Below, one piece after another: positions 35,153 through 45,005 of a stretch of 64,000 nt of DNA. The notes below the pieces were generated by a model. It was not told the origin of the DNA and made no database searches. It was given only the letters and a program-made list of their open reading frames with translations. The DNA is from Tildeniella torsiva UHER 1998/13D. Lineage in GTDB: Bacteria > Cyanobacteriota > Cyanobacteriia > Phormidesmidales > Phormidesmidaceae. A program made the position numbers and the translations under genes. How positions within the stretch are numbered: the first letter of the stretch is position 1; each line of letters begins with the position of its first letter. The stretch is taken from the NCBI GenBank assembly GCA_019358835.1, contig JAHHIH010000022.1:1-64000 (forward strand), written 5' to 3'.

Positions 35153-35322
35153 CTTAATGGGTCGGTCTCCTAGATGTAACAGGTTTAATGACGGTGAAGT
35201 GGCTCTTGGGGATTCCCCTGCCCCCTCAAAAAGGAGGTACCAAGCGAAATCTTCACAGCAAGATCTGAATGGATTGGTTTCAGCTATAAAGTAGCGTTCC
35301 CAAAGATGGAGAAATTGCTTAT

Positions 35323-35493
35323 CTAGCGCAAGCCCAGCCAGGTGACGATCGCCTGTCCGGTGGCTAGCTCAAACAGCACCAGCGCCACAAAGCCCAGCAT
35401 GGCAGCCCGCCCATTCAGCCGCTCGGCGTAGTCGTTAAAGCCCGCCTTGGAGCGCTCGATGGTGGGGGTGACGGTGGGTTCGAGGTTGGCCAT
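35323..35493 (-). CDS. High-light-inducible protein (Hlip/SCP)
   Basis: The 56-residue protein has the single-helix chlorophyll-binding motif ERLNGRAAMLGFVALVLFEL (24-43) in the membrane segment, with Glu, Asn and Arg placed to ligate chlorophyll a as in LHC helices. Hlips protect photosystem II and chlorophyll synthesis under strong light. It is a complete one-helix protein with a polar N-terminus (MANLEPTVTPTIERSKAGFN). It is monocistronic. Confidence 0.9.
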   Translation of the reverse strand: MANLEPTVTPTIERSKAGFNDYAERLNGRAAMLGFVALVLFELATGQAIVTWLGLR

Positions 35494-35655
35494 GGGTTTA
35501 GGGTGTGTCGTTTGCTTTCCTAGCCTACCCTATGGGTTGCCGGTTGTGATATGGACGTGGACAGACGGGGCGATCGCCCCCTCACCCCCATCTCCGGCCA
35601 CCCCACCTCGATCTACCGTCTTCAGCCGACTGACCCAGCGCTGCATCAGGCGTTG

Positions 35656-36783
35656 CTATTCTGCACTCGGGGAAACTTGCCGGTCTAGACACAACGCCAG
35701 CCGTTCCATCAGTTTTGGAATATATCTATAGAAGTGTTCGTTACGGAGCTGCATGGCATCAACCGTGCAACTGCCACAATGCACTCCGGCGGGTGGCACC
35801 GCGATCGCCTGCACCACCTCATCCGACACGCCAGCCCAGGGCAAATGTCCCTCCGGAGCCTGCAACGAGTAGGTCAACTCCGACTCGTTCAACCAGTCAC
35901 TGCCGATGAAGTCAACCTCAGCGCGAGGAGCCGCCAGTTTCCAGCCGACGCGATCGCGAAAGGCATTGACCGCCGCTGCACCATCGCTGGGATGAGCGGC
36001 CAGCGCCTCCTGCCAAAGACGCCGCTGCACACTGAGCCCAAACCGCCCGTCGCTGGCCGTCAGCCACATTTGGTCAATGGCCTTGATCAGCTCTGGCCGC
36101 AACAATACTGGGTCAGAGGGTAGGGGATCAAACGGTGGCAGTGAGGTTGTCCCTGGGGCTAACAACCGTCGGGTTATGCGGTCGGCAGCGGCCCAGTCTT
36201 GAGCTTGAAGTCGTTCTTGTAACAGCGTCAACTGCTCGTCAATCGCCCCATCGAAGTTGGCATTTGCAGTCTGGCAGGTGCCCACCATTGAGTGCACGTA
36301 CTCACTAGGGCTTAAGTAGTGGACGGTCTGTATCTGCTGGGGCAGGCCGCTGGTGGGGCGCAGACTGACATAGAGGCCATGCACCGAATCTGACGTTCCA
36401 TAGAGACGGTCGGCACGGTTGGGCTGACCGCGAAAAGGGTCTTCAAAGGGCAGTTGAGCATAGTCAGCATCGGGAGCTAATTGCTCATAATCGATTAGGG
36501 CAGCGGCATTGAGCAGGGTTTGCACCCGACCCGTCTGAGTCTGCCACTGCACCGTTAGGGTCAAGGCTGGTGCGATCGGGTTTTGCAGATTGTCCGCCGC
36601 AGTAGTTTCCGGCAGGCTACCCGTTAGTAGATAGGTTAAAGTACCTCCCTGGCCCAGAGAAACCATCGTTTCACAGGCGATTCGGGAAGGGGTGCCCTGG
36701 GCATTAACAGAGAGCGGTGCAGTGGTTGCCAAAGCTACCGTCAAAACACAGCCTAACGGTTTCAGGATCAGTATCTCAGGCAT
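35656..36783 (-). CDS. Exported GUN4-domain protein
   Basis: The 375-residue protein begins with a Sec-type signal peptide (MPEILILKPLGCVLTVALAT, likely cut after a VNA site near 28). An N-terminal beta-rich domain (about 30-180) precedes a GUN4 core (about 185-335): LQERLQAQDWAAADRITRRLL, AIDQMWLTASDGRFGLSVQ, RVGWK and the distal TYSLQAPEGHLPWAG. These match the known GUN4 protein closely. GUN4 binds protoporphyrins and activates magnesium chelatase in the cytosol, so export is unusual. The chelatase-activating surface cannot be judged here. Start at 36783 because the signal peptide begins there. Confidence 0.8.
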   Translation of the reverse strand: MPEILILKPLGCVLTVALATTAPLSVNAQGTPSRIACETMVSLGQGGTLTYLLTGSLPETTAADNLQNPIAPALTLTVQWQTQTGRVQTLLNAAALIDYEQLAPDADYAQLPFEDPFRGQPNRADRLYGTSDSVHGLYVSLRPTSGLPQQIQTVHYLSPSEYVHSMVGTCQTANANFDGAIDEQLTLLQERLQAQDWAAADRITRRLLAPGTTSLPPFDPLPSDPVLLRPELIKAIDQMWLTASDGRFGLSVQRRLWQEALAAHPSDGAAAVNAFRDRVGWKLAAPRAEVDFIGSDWLNESELTYSLQAPEGHLPWAGVSDEVVQAIAVPPAGVHCGSCTVDAMQLRNEHFYRYIPKLMERLALCLDRQVSPSAE

Positions 36784-37016
36784 AGGCGTTACCCCCAACA
36801 GAATACGGACTGCGGCCAGTATCAATCATTTCAGACGAGCCTCTGCTCTGGTTGCGCAAATTGATACGCGATCGCGTTGTTTAGCATCCGTTTGAACAGT
36901 GGTTTCTTAGACGACTGTTCCCAACTACCGGTTCAGACGCGGGGCAGTGCAGGCCCCAACCTCGCCCCTTACAATAGGGCTCATCCCCCAGACTCACCGA
37001 TCTCGAGAACCCCACC

Positions 37017-39974
37017 GTGGCAGCAACCTCTTCCCAAGCCGACAAGCCCACCCTGATGTTGGTAGATGGCCATTCCCTGGCCTTTCGCTCGTACTTTGCC
37101 TTTGCAAAAAATGCCGACGGCGGTTTGCGCACCTCCACTGGCATTCCCACCAGCGTGTGCTACGGCTTCTTGAAGTCGCTGCTCGACATGATGGAAGTCG
37201 AAAAGCCCGAGTACGCCGCCGTCGCCTTTGACCTGGCCCAGCCCACCTTTCGCCACGAGGCCGACGCCACTTATAAAGATGGTCGCCCCGAAGCGCCAGA
37301 GGGGTTTACAGAAGATGTGGAAAACCTCAACGAGCTGCTGACCGACTTTGGGCTGAATATCTACGTGGCCCCTGGTTTTGAGGCCGACGACGTGATCGGT
37401 ACCCTGGCCACTAAGGCATTGGCCGAGGGGTTTTGCGTCAAAATTCTCAGCGGCGACCAGGATCTCTTTCAGCTAATCGACCCCGACGAGTGCATTACCG
37501 TGCTGCACCTGGGCAACGCCTTTGCCAAGGGGCCAAAGACGGGACTAGCTCAGGAATTCAAAATTGAAGACGTCAAGGCAAAGCTAGATATTTTTCCCCA
37601 CCAGGTGGTGGACTACAAAGCGCTGTGCGGCGACTCATCGGACAACATCCCTGGGGTGAAGGGCATTGGCGCGAAAACCGCCGCCAAGCTGCTGGCCGAG
37701 TATGGCGACCTCGATGCCATCTACGCCGATATCGACAACATCAAGGGCGCGACCCAAAAGAAGCTGATTGAGGGCAAAGAGTCGGCATACCACTCGCGCT
37801 ATATGGCCAAAATTATTACCGATATTCCCGATGAGGAGTTGCCCATCGACCTGGCCACCTGCAAGCTGGATGGCTTTGACCCCGATGTGGTAATTCCTGC
37901 GCTCAAAAAGCTGGAGTTTCAAAATTTTGTCAATCGTTTGGGCAAGCTGCAGATTGCCTTTGGCGGCCAGGCGGCTGAGGAAACAGCAGCGAAGGCCAGC
38001 CAAGCGCTGAGTGGGGGTTCTAGCCCAAGTCGTTCCAGCCGCTTTGAGGACACGGGCGGCGCGGATGTGGCCTTCTTTACGGCGGAGGAAACTGACAGTG
38101 CCCAGGGGGTGGATGAGGTGGCGATCGCCCCCCAGATCATCACCACCGAAGCCCAGCTCTACGAACTGCTCGACATTCTCTCGGAGCAAAAGAACCCCGC
38201 CACCCCTGTTTCCTGGGACACCGAGACGACATCGCTGGAGCCGAGGGATGCCGCACTGGTTGGGATCGGCTGCTGCTGGGGGCCGGGCCGGGCTGATATG
38301 GCCTACATTCCGGTGGGCCATAGCAATGGGGAAATGTTGCCGTTGGATAGGGTGCTAGACGCGCTGCGTTCCGTGCTCGAAAGCGACGAATTCCCCAAAG
38401 CGCTGCAAAATGCCAAGTACGATCGCCTGGTATTCCGCCACCAGGGGATTCAGCTGGCGGGCGTGGTCTTCGACACTATGCTGGCCAGCTACGTGCTCAA
38501 CCCTGAGACCAGCCACAACCTGACGGATCTGAGCCTGCGCTACCTCAACCTGGTGGCTCAGAGTTACGAGGAGTTGGTGCCCAAGGGCAAGACCATTGCC
38601 GATATGGCGATCGCCGCTGTGGCCAATTACTGCGGAGCCGACGTTCACACCACCTACCTCCTGGTACCCAAGCTCCAGGCTGAGCTAGACGAAGTCCCCG
38701 ATATTAAAACCCTGTTTGCCAAGGTCGAAATTCCCCTGGAGCCGGTGCTGGCGGAGATGGAATGTACGGGCATTCGCGTTGACCCCGACTATCTAGCCAC
38801 CTTCTCAAAGCAGCTCGAAATTGACCTGGCCCGCCTAGAAAAATCCGCCTACGAAGCTGCTGGGGAAACCTTTAACATGGGTTCTCCTAAGCAGTTGAGT
38901 ACGCTGTTTTTTGAAAAGCTGGGGCTCGACAAGCGCAAGTCGCGCAAAAACAAGTCGGGCGGCTACTCCACCGATGCCTCAACCCTCGAAAAGCTCCAGG
39001 GCGACCACGCCGTAGTCGATTTGGTGGTCGAGCACCGCACGTTATCCAAACTGAAATCGACCTACGTGGATGCCCTGCCCACCCTGATTCGCCCCGAAAC
39101 CCACCGGGTGCACACCGACTTTAACCAGGCGGTAACGGCCACCGGGCGGCTGTCATCGTCGAACCCGAACCTGCAAAACATCCCCATTCGCACCGCCTTT
39201 AGCCGCAAGATTCGGGCGGCGTTCATTCCTGAAAACGGCTGGCAGCTAGTGGCGGCAGACTACTCGCAGATTGAGCTGCGCATTCTGGCCCACCTCAGCG
39301 GTGAGCCGGTGCTGGTAGAGGCCTACAAAAATAACGACGACGTTCACGGCCTCACCGCCCGGCTGCTATTTGAGAAAGACGACATCACGGCTGAAGAGCG
39401 GCGGGCGGGCAAGGTAATCAACTTTGGCATTATCTACGGCATGGGGGCTTCTCGCTTTGCCCGCGAGGCGGGGGTCAGCCGCACCGATGCCAAGACCTTT
39501 ATCGATCGCTACTACGAGCGCTATCCCAAAGTCTTTGAGTATCTGCTGAAAATGCAGCGAGAGGCGATCGCCCAGGGCTACGTGCAGACCATCTGTGGGC
39601 GGCGGCGGTATTTTAATTTTACGGATGGGAAATTGCGATCGCTGCGCGGCACCGACCCCGCCAGCATCGATCTAGACTCCCTCCGCTCTAACGGCTACGA
39701 TGCCGGGTCCCTGAGGGCAGCAGCCAACGCCCCCATTCAGGGCAGCAGCGCCGACATCATCAAAATTGCCATGATTCACCTGCACGAACTGCTGAAGGAT
39801 TATCAAGCCAACCTGCTCCTCCAGGTTCACGACGAACTGGTGTTTGAGGTGCCCCCCGACGAGTGGGCAGAACTTCAGCCCAAAATTACCGCCGTGATGG
39901 AGTCTGCCGTGGAGCTGAAGGTGCCCCTCAAGGTCGAAGCCCACGCCGGACCAAACTGGATGGAAGCGAAGTAA
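37017..39974 (+). CDS. polA: DNA polymerase I
   Basis: The 985-residue enzyme fills gaps and removes RNA primers. It has a 5'-3' exonuclease domain (about 10-300: LMLVDGHSLAFRSYFA, SGDQDLFQL, DNIPGVKGIGAKTA), a 3'-5' proofreading domain (about 380-580) with its Asp-x-Glu in SWDTETTSLEP, and the polymerase domain with motif A (ADYSQIELRILAHLSGE), motif B (RRAGKVINFGIIYGM) and motif C (LLLQVHDELVFEV). Proofreading residues are present, unlike in many bacterial Pol I proteins. The start is the GTG at 37017. Confidence 0.97.
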   Translation: MAATSSQADKPTLMLVDGHSLAFRSYFAFAKNADGGLRTSTGIPTSVCYGFLKSLLDMMEVEKPEYAAVAFDLAQPTFRHEADATYKDGRPEAPEGFTEDVENLNELLTDFGLNIYVAPGFEADDVIGTLATKALAEGFCVKILSGDQDLFQLIDPDECITVLHLGNAFAKGPKTGLAQEFKIEDVKAKLDIFPHQVVDYKALCGDSSDNIPGVKGIGAKTAAKLLAEYGDLDAIYADIDNIKGATQKKLIEGKESAYHSRYMAKIITDIPDEELPIDLATCKLDGFDPDVVIPALKKLEFQNFVNRLGKLQIAFGGQAAEETAAKASQALSGGSSPSRSSRFEDTGGADVAFFTAEETDSAQGVDEVAIAPQIITTEAQLYELLDILSEQKNPATPVSWDTETTSLEPRDAALVGIGCCWGPGRADMAYIPVGHSNGEMLPLDRVLDALRSVLESDEFPKALQNAKYDRLVFRHQGIQLAGVVFDTMLASYVLNPETSHNLTDLSLRYLNLVAQSYEELVPKGKTIADMAIAAVANYCGADVHTTYLLVPKLQAELDEVPDIKTLFAKVEIPLEPVLAEMECTGIRVDPDYLATFSKQLEIDLARLEKSAYEAAGETFNMGSPKQLSTLFFEKLGLDKRKSRKNKSGGYSTDASTLEKLQGDHAVVDLVVEHRTLSKLKSTYVDALPTLIRPETHRVHTDFNQAVTATGRLSSSNPNLQNIPIRTAFSRKIRAAFIPENGWQLVAADYSQIELRILAHLSGEPVLVEAYKNNDDVHGLTARLLFEKDDITAEERRAGKVINFGIIYGMGASRFAREAGVSRTDAKTFIDRYYERYPKVFEYLLKMQREAIAQGYVQTICGRRRYFNFTDGKLRSLRGTDPASIDLDSLRSNGYDAGSLRAAANAPIQGSSADIIKIAMIHLHELLKDYQANLLLQVHDELVFEVPPDEWAELQPKITAVMESAVELKVPLKVEAHAGPNWMEAK

Positions 39975-40013
39975 CGACAGCGCAGTAAACCTATTTTTGG
40001 GAAAGCACACTCG

Positions 40014-40403
40014 ATGGATTCAACTCGGTACACCCGTGGGCAAGAGGCGTTGGCCAGAATTCATGGCCACATTGGTCAAGGAGTAATGGAGGCCCTAGGC
40101 GATTTTGCTCCCGATTTTGCGCGGTTCACCATTGAGTTTCCCTACGGCGATATTTGCTCCCGTGAGGGTTTGTTGCCCAAAGAAAGGCAAATTGCCACGA
40201 TCGCATCCCTGGTCACCCTTGGCAATGCACCTACCGTTTTAAAGGCCCATATTCAAGGCGCGTTAAATGTGGGCTGCACCCGAAATGAAGTTGTCGAAGT
40301 CATAATGCAAATGTCGGTTTATGCAGGCTTTCCCGCTGCGATCAATGCACTATTGATTGCCAAAGATGTATTTGCAGAGCTAGATGCCCAAACCCAGATT
40401 TAG
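40014..40403 (+). CDS. Carboxymuconolactone decarboxylase family protein
   Basis: The 129-residue protein has the CMD/AhpD-like fold: a C-x-E-x-LLPKERQIATIASLVTLGN segment and a C-terminal HIQGALNVGCTRNEVVEVIM. The paired Cys of AhpD (C-x2-C) is absent; the single CT motif fits CMD-type proteins, which include gamma-carboxymuconolactone decarboxylases and many redox proteins of unknown substrate. It directly follows polA by 39 bases, but the link is probably incidental. Confidence 0.85.
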   Translation: MDSTRYTRGQEALARIHGHIGQGVMEALGDFAPDFARFTIEFPYGDICSREGLLPKERQIATIASLVTLGNAPTVLKAHIQGALNVGCTRNEVVEVIMQMSVYAGFPAAINALLIAKDVFAELDAQTQI

Positions 40404-40648
40404 TCGGCATAGTCAATCTCGGTCGATTCAGGCTTGTTTATAAATAAACGAATTCTCTATTTGATTTGAGATCAACAGTTTACCTTCTGCCCCTCCTCAA
40501 CAAATAGCCAAAAATATGCTTTGCGATCGCATCTCGGCTTCCAACCTCTGTAGCCATGGGTAAAAATTAAGTTTTCAAAACGGCTTCATGGGCGTTCCAC
40601 CTTTGGCGATATAGTGCGGCCAATTGTGCATTTGGTGCATTGCCCGCT

Positions 40649-42226
40649 ATGGCAAAGTTTTCCGCCACCGCAGCTTTTTGGGGACTGTTGATCGGCTCTG
40701 GTGTAGTCTCGTCTGGGGTCATGGCTCAGGAAGTACCCCTAGCACAAACGTCGAGCCGTCAGGCGGAAACTGAGGTGGCCGACTGGTTTGAGGCCAATCG
40801 CGATCGCCCCAACCTACTGCGAGCCTTTGTACAGCGCATGCCCAAGGGTGGCGACATTCACAGCCATCTGAGCGGGGCCGTCTATGCCGAGCGCTACCTC
40901 CAGTGGGCAGCGGCAGACGGATACTGCATTGACCCAGCAGGGCCTGCCCTAGTTGAGCCCAGCGCCTGCAATCAAGACAGCAGCTACTTTCCGGCAGCTC
41001 AGCTCTACGGTCGCCCGGCCACCTACGACACGTTGGTCAATCTGTGGTCAACGCGCAATCTACCCTTTGCCAATCAGTCGGGCCACGACCAGTTTTTCGA
41101 GGCGTTTGGCGGCTTTGACGCCATATCCTCTTCCCTGACACGCCAAGATGACATGGTGGCTGAGGTCGCAAACCGCGCCGCCGCACAGCATATTTTTTAC
41201 CTGGAGCTGTTGATGACGGTCAAAGGTAGCGAGGCAAGGCAGCTAGGGCGAACCGTGGGCTGGAGCGGCGATTTTGCCCAAATGCGCCAGCGGCTGCTCG
41301 ACGCGGGTTTGATAGATTTAGTTGCCCAGGGCAGTCAGGATATGGCTGCCCTCGAACGCGAGGTGAACCAGACGTTAGGCTGTGAGACACCACGCCCCCA
41401 GCCCGGCTGCGAAGTAACGGTGCGATTTTTGCAGCAGACCACCCGCACCCGCCTGCCCGAAGAGGTATTTGCCCAGTTTGTCTACGCCTTTGAGCTGGCC
41501 AAAGCCGACTCCCGCGTGGTCGGCATTAACCTGGTGGCTCCCGAAGACAACCCTGTGGCCCTGCGCGACTACAGTCTGCACATGGAGATGATTGGGTTCC
41601 TCAAAACCCAGTTCCCCGAGGTCAACGTTTCGCTTCACGCTGGCGAGCTGACCCTGGGGCTGGTGCCGCCCGACGACCTGCGCTTTCACATTCGCCAGGC
41701 GGTGGAGGTAGCCCAGGCCAGCCGCATTGGCCATGGAGTCGCCATTCTCTACGAAAACGAGCCCTTTCAACTGCTGGAGGAAATGCGCCGCCGGGGCGTA
41801 CTGGTAGAAATTTGCCTCACCAGCAATGAGGTAATTCTCAATGTTGAGGGCGACGAGCATCCTTTTCTTGACTACCGGGCCGCTGGGGTACCGATGACTT
41901 TGGCCTCCGACGACGAGGGCATTGCCCGCATCGACCTGAGCAACGAGTATTGGCTGGTGGCCCAGCGCTACGACCTGGGCTACCGCGACCTTAAGCAGCT
42001 GGCCCGCAACAGCTTGGAATATAGCTTTCTCGCGGGCGACAGTCTCTGGGCCTCGCCTGCGTTTAGCCAGCTCTCAGCCCCCTGCGCCAGTGATACCCCT
42101 GGCTTGGGGACGACCTCGGAGGGCTGCGCCAGCTTTTTGGGGGGGAGCGATCGCGCCCGCACCCAGTGGCAGCTCGAAGCCGAATTTGCCGAATTTGAGT
42201 CGCTATCGTCGTTTCGGTCTCGCTGA
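40649..42226 (+). CDS. Secreted adenosine deaminase-family protein (ADGF-like)
   Basis: The 525-residue protein has a signal peptide (about 1-28, cleavage near MAQ). It keeps the metal-dependent deaminase residues: PKGGDIHSHLSG (His-x-His), HAGEL, the SRIGHGVAI segment, SNEVILN and SDDEGIAR. The architecture resembles adenosine-deaminase growth factors, extracellular enzymes that convert adenosine to inosine. The role here may be purine scavenging or signal removal. A TTG nine bases upstream is possible, but the ATG at 40649 is next to the signal peptide. Its TGA overlaps the next gene's ATG by one base. Confidence 0.85.
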   Translation: MAKFSATAAFWGLLIGSGVVSSGVMAQEVPLAQTSSRQAETEVADWFEANRDRPNLLRAFVQRMPKGGDIHSHLSGAVYAERYLQWAAADGYCIDPAGPALVEPSACNQDSSYFPAAQLYGRPATYDTLVNLWSTRNLPFANQSGHDQFFEAFGGFDAISSSLTRQDDMVAEVANRAAAQHIFYLELLMTVKGSEARQLGRTVGWSGDFAQMRQRLLDAGLIDLVAQGSQDMAALEREVNQTLGCETPRPQPGCEVTVRFLQQTTRTRLPEEVFAQFVYAFELAKADSRVVGINLVAPEDNPVALRDYSLHMEMIGFLKTQFPEVNVSLHAGELTLGLVPPDDLRFHIRQAVEVAQASRIGHGVAILYENEPFQLLEEMRRRGVLVEICLTSNEVILNVEGDEHPFLDYRAAGVPMTLASDDEGIARIDLSNEYWLVAQRYDLGYRDLKQLARNSLEYSFLAGDSLWASPAFSQLSAPCASDTPGLGTTSEGCASFLGGSDRARTQWQLEAEFAEFESLSSFRSR

Positions 42227-42972
42227 TGGCACAGGTTTTACTCGTTACTGGCGGCAGTCGAGGCATTGGCGCTGCTACGGCCCGTCTCGCTGCCGAGCGG
42301 GGGTATGCGGTCTGCGTCAACTATTTACACAATCAGGCGGCGGCTCTTGAGGTGGTTGACGCGATCGCCCAAGCGGACGGACAAGCCATTGCCGTCGCCG
42401 CCGATATTTCTCTAGAAGACGACGTTCTGCGCCTCTTTCAAACGGTGGATGAGCAGTTGGGTACGCTGACGGCCCTGGTGAACAACGCTGGAATTTTGGA
42501 GCAGCAGCGGCGGGTAGACGAACTCGATGCCGCCCGGCTCAACCGCGTCTTTGCCGCCAACGTCACCGGCAGCTTTCTCTGCGCGAAAGAAGCCGTGAAG
42601 CGCATGTCAACGAAGTATGGCGGGGTCGGCGGGGCGATCGTCAATGTGTCGTCAGTGGCGGCGCGGCTAGGGTCGCCGGGGGAATATGTGGACTACGCCG
42701 CCTCTAAGGGTGCGATCGACAGCCTCACTATTGGCCTGGCGAAAGAAGTAGCCGCGGAAGGCATTCGCGTCAACGCGGTGCGTCCCGGCTTTATCTATAC
42801 CGATATTCACGCCAGCGGCGGCGAGCCCGATCGCGTCGAGCGGGTAAAGTCGGCTGTGCCCATGCAGCGGGGCGGGCAGGCGGTGGAAGTGGCCCAGGCG
42901 ATTCTGTGGCTACTTTCTGCTGAGGCCTCCTATACCACCGGTTCATTTATCGATATAGCAGGCGGCAAGTGA
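42226..42972 (+). CDS. Short-chain dehydrogenase/reductase (SDR)
   Basis: The 248-residue protein is a classical SDR: TGGSRGIG nucleotide-binding motif (7-14), NNAG at about 86, catalytic Ser in VNVSSVA, YAASKG (Tyr-x-x-x-Lys), and the usual C-terminal SEASYTTGSFIDIAGG. It most resembles NADP-dependent 3-ketoacyl/glucose-type reductases; the substrate is not predictable. The ATG overlaps the TGA of the deaminase gene by one base, so the two are translationally coupled. Confidence 0.93.
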   Translation: MAQVLLVTGGSRGIGAATARLAAERGYAVCVNYLHNQAAALEVVDAIAQADGQAIAVAADISLEDDVLRLFQTVDEQLGTLTALVNNAGILEQQRRVDELDAARLNRVFAANVTGSFLCAKEAVKRMSTKYGGVGGAIVNVSSVAARLGSPGEYVDYAASKGAIDSLTIGLAKEVAAEGIRVNAVRPGFIYTDIHASGGEPDRVERVKSAVPMQRGGQAVEVAQAILWLLSAEASYTTGSFIDIAGGK

Positions 42973-43207
42973 GCCGGAAATTTTCCCAATCCCCGCCATG
43001 GGAACCTGAGTTGGACTAGACAATCGGGATGCTCAAATTTGTTGTTTGGATGAGCAAGCCCGGATGTTCGAACCTGCTAACCTTTCCACCTGTGACCCAA
43101 CAATTCAACCGACAAACTTGCCCTACCCCCTCGCACAAAAGTCGGATGGATAGGGTAAGTTTAGGCCTGTGGTTTGGCTTTCCTTGGTTGTGTTGTGGGT
43201 TTCGGTT

Positions 43208-44482
43208 ATGGGTTACAGACGTTTTTTCACCGGACTTTGCCTGGGCCTCGTGCTCAGCGTGTGTCTGTCTTGTTCCCAGCGGGCACTGCTCTCGGAACCC
43301 TCTGTTGCAGTGCCCCCAGATGCTGAAGCTGAAGCAATATCCCCCGCTGAGGCCCGCGAAGGGGCGGTGACAGATGTGGCTCCAGCTCCGCCAGAGCTGA
43401 CTGCCGAAGCCCAGGCGATCGTGGCCAGCGTCGCTGGGGGGCTGGCCAACCCACCCCGTAAGGATGTGCGCCTGGTAGCGATTAGCGACCTTAATAGCGC
43501 CTACGGCTCGACTGACTACGACCCTGAGGTGGATAAGGCGATCGCCCTATTACCCTTTTGGCAGCCCGACCTGGTCGTGTGCGGCGGCGACATGGTGGCG
43601 GGGCAAAGTCCATCCCTCACGGCACCTCAAATTCAGGCCATGTGGCAGGCGTTTGATGACCACGTGGCGGCCCCCCTGCGCCAACAATCGGTACCCTTTG
43701 GCTTCACCATCGGCAACCACGATGCCTCGGGGGCCAGGGGGCCAAACAACCAATTTCTGTTTCAGCAGGAACGCGATTTGGCCACGGCCTACTGGACGGC
43801 CCCCGAACATAGCCCTGGGGTCAACTTTATCGATCGCACCGATTTTCCTTTCTACTACACCTTTGAGCAGCAGGGGATTTTCTTCATGGCCTGGGATGGC
43901 TCGTCGAGCCGCCTGCCTGAAGAAAAGCTGGCCTGGGTCGAGCAAGCCCTGGCCAGCGACACCGCCCAGCAGGCCAAAGCCCGCATTTTGCTCAGCCACC
44001 TGCCTCTCTACGGCATCGCGGTAGGGCGCGACAAACCCGGCGAAGTGCTCGACAACGCCGATCAGCTGCGGGCCATGCTAGAGCGCTACAACGTGCACAC
44101 CTACATCAGCGGCCACCAGCACGCCTACTATCCGGGCCACCGGGGCAATCTTCAGCTGTTGCACACCGGCCTTTTGGGGTCTGGGCCACGGGCTCTAATC
44201 GACAGCAGTCTGCCGCCGGGGAAGGTGCTGACCGTCATTGATGTTGACTTTGCCGACCCAGAACTGACTACCTACACCAGCTACGACATGGCCACCCTGC
44301 GCACCATCGAGTACGCCGAACTGCCCCGCTTTCTGGCGGGCCACAACGGTATTGTGCTGCGGCGAGATGTTGACTACGACGAGCTGGCTCCCGACGAAAA
44401 ATCCTTTTGTGAGCAGCGGTTGGGCCAGGGGCTCTGCACTGGGCATTTGCCCTTTCCCAGGCCCAAAACTTACAGCGCCTAG
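43208..44482 (+). CDS. Metallophosphoesterase, probable lipoprotein
   Basis: The 424-residue protein starts with a lipoprotein-type signal (LCLGLVLSVCLSC; the lipobox is imperfect) and has calcineurin-like metallophosphoesterase motifs: RLVAISDLNSAYG (the usual Asp-x-His replaced by Asp-x-Asn), VVCGGDMVAG, IGNHDASG, LLSHLPLYG and YISGHQHAYY. The substrate is not known. The first 60 residues of the mature part are Pro/Ala/Glu-rich. The ATG at 43208 is chosen because the signal peptide starts there. A hairpin follows at the stop. Confidence 0.85.
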   Translation: MGYRRFFTGLCLGLVLSVCLSCSQRALLSEPSVAVPPDAEAEAISPAEAREGAVTDVAPAPPELTAEAQAIVASVAGGLANPPRKDVRLVAISDLNSAYGSTDYDPEVDKAIALLPFWQPDLVVCGGDMVAGQSPSLTAPQIQAMWQAFDDHVAAPLRQQSVPFGFTIGNHDASGARGPNNQFLFQQERDLATAYWTAPEHSPGVNFIDRTDFPFYYTFEQQGIFFMAWDGSSSRLPEEKLAWVEQALASDTAQQAKARILLSHLPLYGIAVGRDKPGEVLDNADQLRAMLERYNVHTYISGHQHAYYPGHRGNLQLLHTGLLGSGPRALIDSSLPPGKVLTVIDVDFADPELTTYTSYDMATLRTIEYAELPRFLAGHNGIVLRRDVDYDELAPDEKSFCEQRLGQGLCTGHLPFPRPKTYSA

Positions 44483-44514
44483 CCACCGTTTGAATCCCAT
44501 CAGGTGGGCTAGGC
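44477..44514. other. Hairpin at the 3' end of the phosphoesterase gene
   Basis: GCCTAGCCACC (44477-44487) pairs with GGTGGGCTAGGC (44503-44514). No T-run follows, so it may stabilise the transcript end or be a weak or attenuated terminator. Confidence 0.4.
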
Positions 44515-44731
44515 AGTGGCCTATTCTGTGCTAATCTAATAAGGATTACGGGCAACTATGCCCGAATTTTATTGTCTGTATTACTTCGTACTGACAGCTA
44601 GCCATGACGACTCTGCCTAGAGCAATGGGAGGTGGCTCGACCGCTCTAGGGCAATTTAGAACAGTCTGTAGGTTCAACAACCTGTTGTTTGATTCGTTAG
44701 TGCATGTCCAGGAGTATAGAAGCGATTTCGT

Positions 44732-44908
44732 ATGACTCAAGTCGTTGTAGGTGAAAACGAAGGCATTGAATCGGCCCTGCGCCGCTTTAAGCGGCAGGTC
44801 TCCAAGGCTGGGGTTTTTTCAGAAGTTAAGCGTCGTCGCCACTTCGAGACGCCCCAAGAAAAGCAAAAGCGCAAAGCCGTCGCGCGTCGCAAGAAGCGCT
44901 TCCGTTAA
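44732..44908 (+). CDS. rpsU: 30S ribosomal protein S21
   Basis: The 58-residue protein is a standard cyanobacterial S21, with a [20 protein letters not shown] opening, [13 protein letters not shown] and a highly basic tail ([12 protein letters not shown]). S21 helps mRNA-16S rRNA pairing at initiation. It stands alone between two large genes. A 250-base leader with an AGGAG 18 bases upstream is unusually far for a ribosome binding site. A clear terminator follows. Confidence 0.95.
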   Translation: MTQVVVGENEGIESALRRFKRQVSKAGVFSEVKRRRHFETPQEKQKRKAVARRKKRFR

Positions 44909-44948
44909 GCCCCAGCTCGTGTAAACCACTTGTAAGGCAACTGCTATG

Positions 44949-44983
44949 AAAGAGGGATGCTGCTAGCCAGCGTTCCTCTTTTG
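44949..44983 (+). terminator. Intrinsic terminator of rpsU
   Basis: AAAGAGGGATGCTG (with CTAG loop) pairs with CCAGCGTTCCTCTTT, followed by T residues, 41 bases after the rpsU stop. Confidence 0.8.
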
Positions 44984-45005
44984 TTGTGGACTGGGAAGAC
45001 GGGTT

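Noticed and set aside
37635-38321. A 228-codon frame antisense to polA
   Set aside because: It is an overlap shadow of the exonuclease domains of polA, with no independent support.
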